64,000 nt of DNA, taken from positions 33,130-97,129 of the forward strand of contig JAGBOF010000003.1 in the NCBI GenBank assembly GCA_017633985.1, given 5' to 3'. A program made the translations under genes and the position numbers. The notes below the pieces were generated by a model. That model worked only from the letters and a program-made list of their open reading frames with translations. It did no database searches and was not told the origin of the DNA. The DNA is from Bacteroidales bacterium (GTDB lineage Bacteria > Bacteroidota > Bacteroidia > Bacteroidales > P3). Each line of letters starts with the position of its first letter. Position 1 is the first letter of the stretch. This document shows, piece after piece, positions 63,914 through 64,000 of the stretch.

Positions 63914-64000
63914 AACCAGCTTATTATCAAGTATTTTCAAAAGGGCATTTTAACGCTGTTTTTACTGCCTTTGAGGGACGTTTTTAAGCGTATGAAAAAA

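Overview
The window is chromosomal DNA of a Bacteroidales-type bacterium (phylum Bacteroidota), probably an uncultured or poorly sampled gut or oral lineage. The evidence is: six proteins with type IX secretion (T9SS) C-terminal sorting domains; Bacteroidota promoters of the form TTG-N19/20-TAnnTTTG; few Shine-Dalgarno sequences; SprB-like and SBBP-like surface repeats; PD40/OmpA proteins; LytTR signalling; and AT-rich intergenic DNA. No phage, insertion sequence, integrase or CRISPR array was seen.

Layout. 1-5.2 kb: 3' end of an RND efflux pump with its small partner, the small subunit of methylmalonyl-CoA mutase (mutA, without mutB beside it), a beta-barrel protein and a FISUMP-type protein. 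5.5-15.5 kb: a secreted GH92 alpha-mannosidase, then on the minus strand an LTA-synthase-like sulfatase, a LuxC-type acyl-CoA reductase, a Sel1 protein, nagB and a degenerate NagB-LmbE fusion. 15.6-25.6 kb (minus): M3 peptidase, plsY, an exported protein, RNase HI and a 1.4k-residue type-B T9SS surface protein. 25.7-37 kb: a small barrel protein, tRNA-Cys, a PorE-like TPR/PD40/OmpA protein, phoH, a LytS/LytTR pair, rarA, a regulator-like protein, a kinase-TM-LRR protein and an RsmI-like methylase. 37-54.6 kb (minus): a T9SS protein with three cohesin-like modules and long tandem repeats, preceded by three tandem paralogous T9SS subtilases each carrying a dockerin-like module. 54.8-64 kb (minus): a GH20 hexosaminidase and small membrane protein, a T9SS DUF4465 protein behind a cobalamin riboswitch, a Sel1 membrane protein, a metallo-hydrolase, a TPR lipoprotein, def and ruvX.

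How it fits together. GH92, GH20, NagB and NagB-LmbE suggest use of mannose- and GlcNAc-containing glycans. The T9SS cargo, with a PorE-like envelope protein, suggests a protein-rich cell surface. The most striking locus is the subtilase triplet next to a cohesin-like scaffold gene. It could encode a surface-anchored protease assembly built on a cohesin-dockerin-like principle; this is inference and untested. Vitamin B12 appears twice: mutA encodes part of a B12 enzyme, and a B12 riboswitch precedes a T9SS-exported DUF4465 protein.

Two families of intergenic inverted repeats are scattered through the window. Family A has 11 copies built from ACGCCGTTTT and CGCTGATTAA modules. Family B has two copies with GC-rich arms around three AAAAAACTGTTTTTT units at exact 22-bp spacing. 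Nearly all lie at the 3' end of a gene, so some may act as terminators, but their modular build and 21/22-bp periodicity are not explained by that alone.
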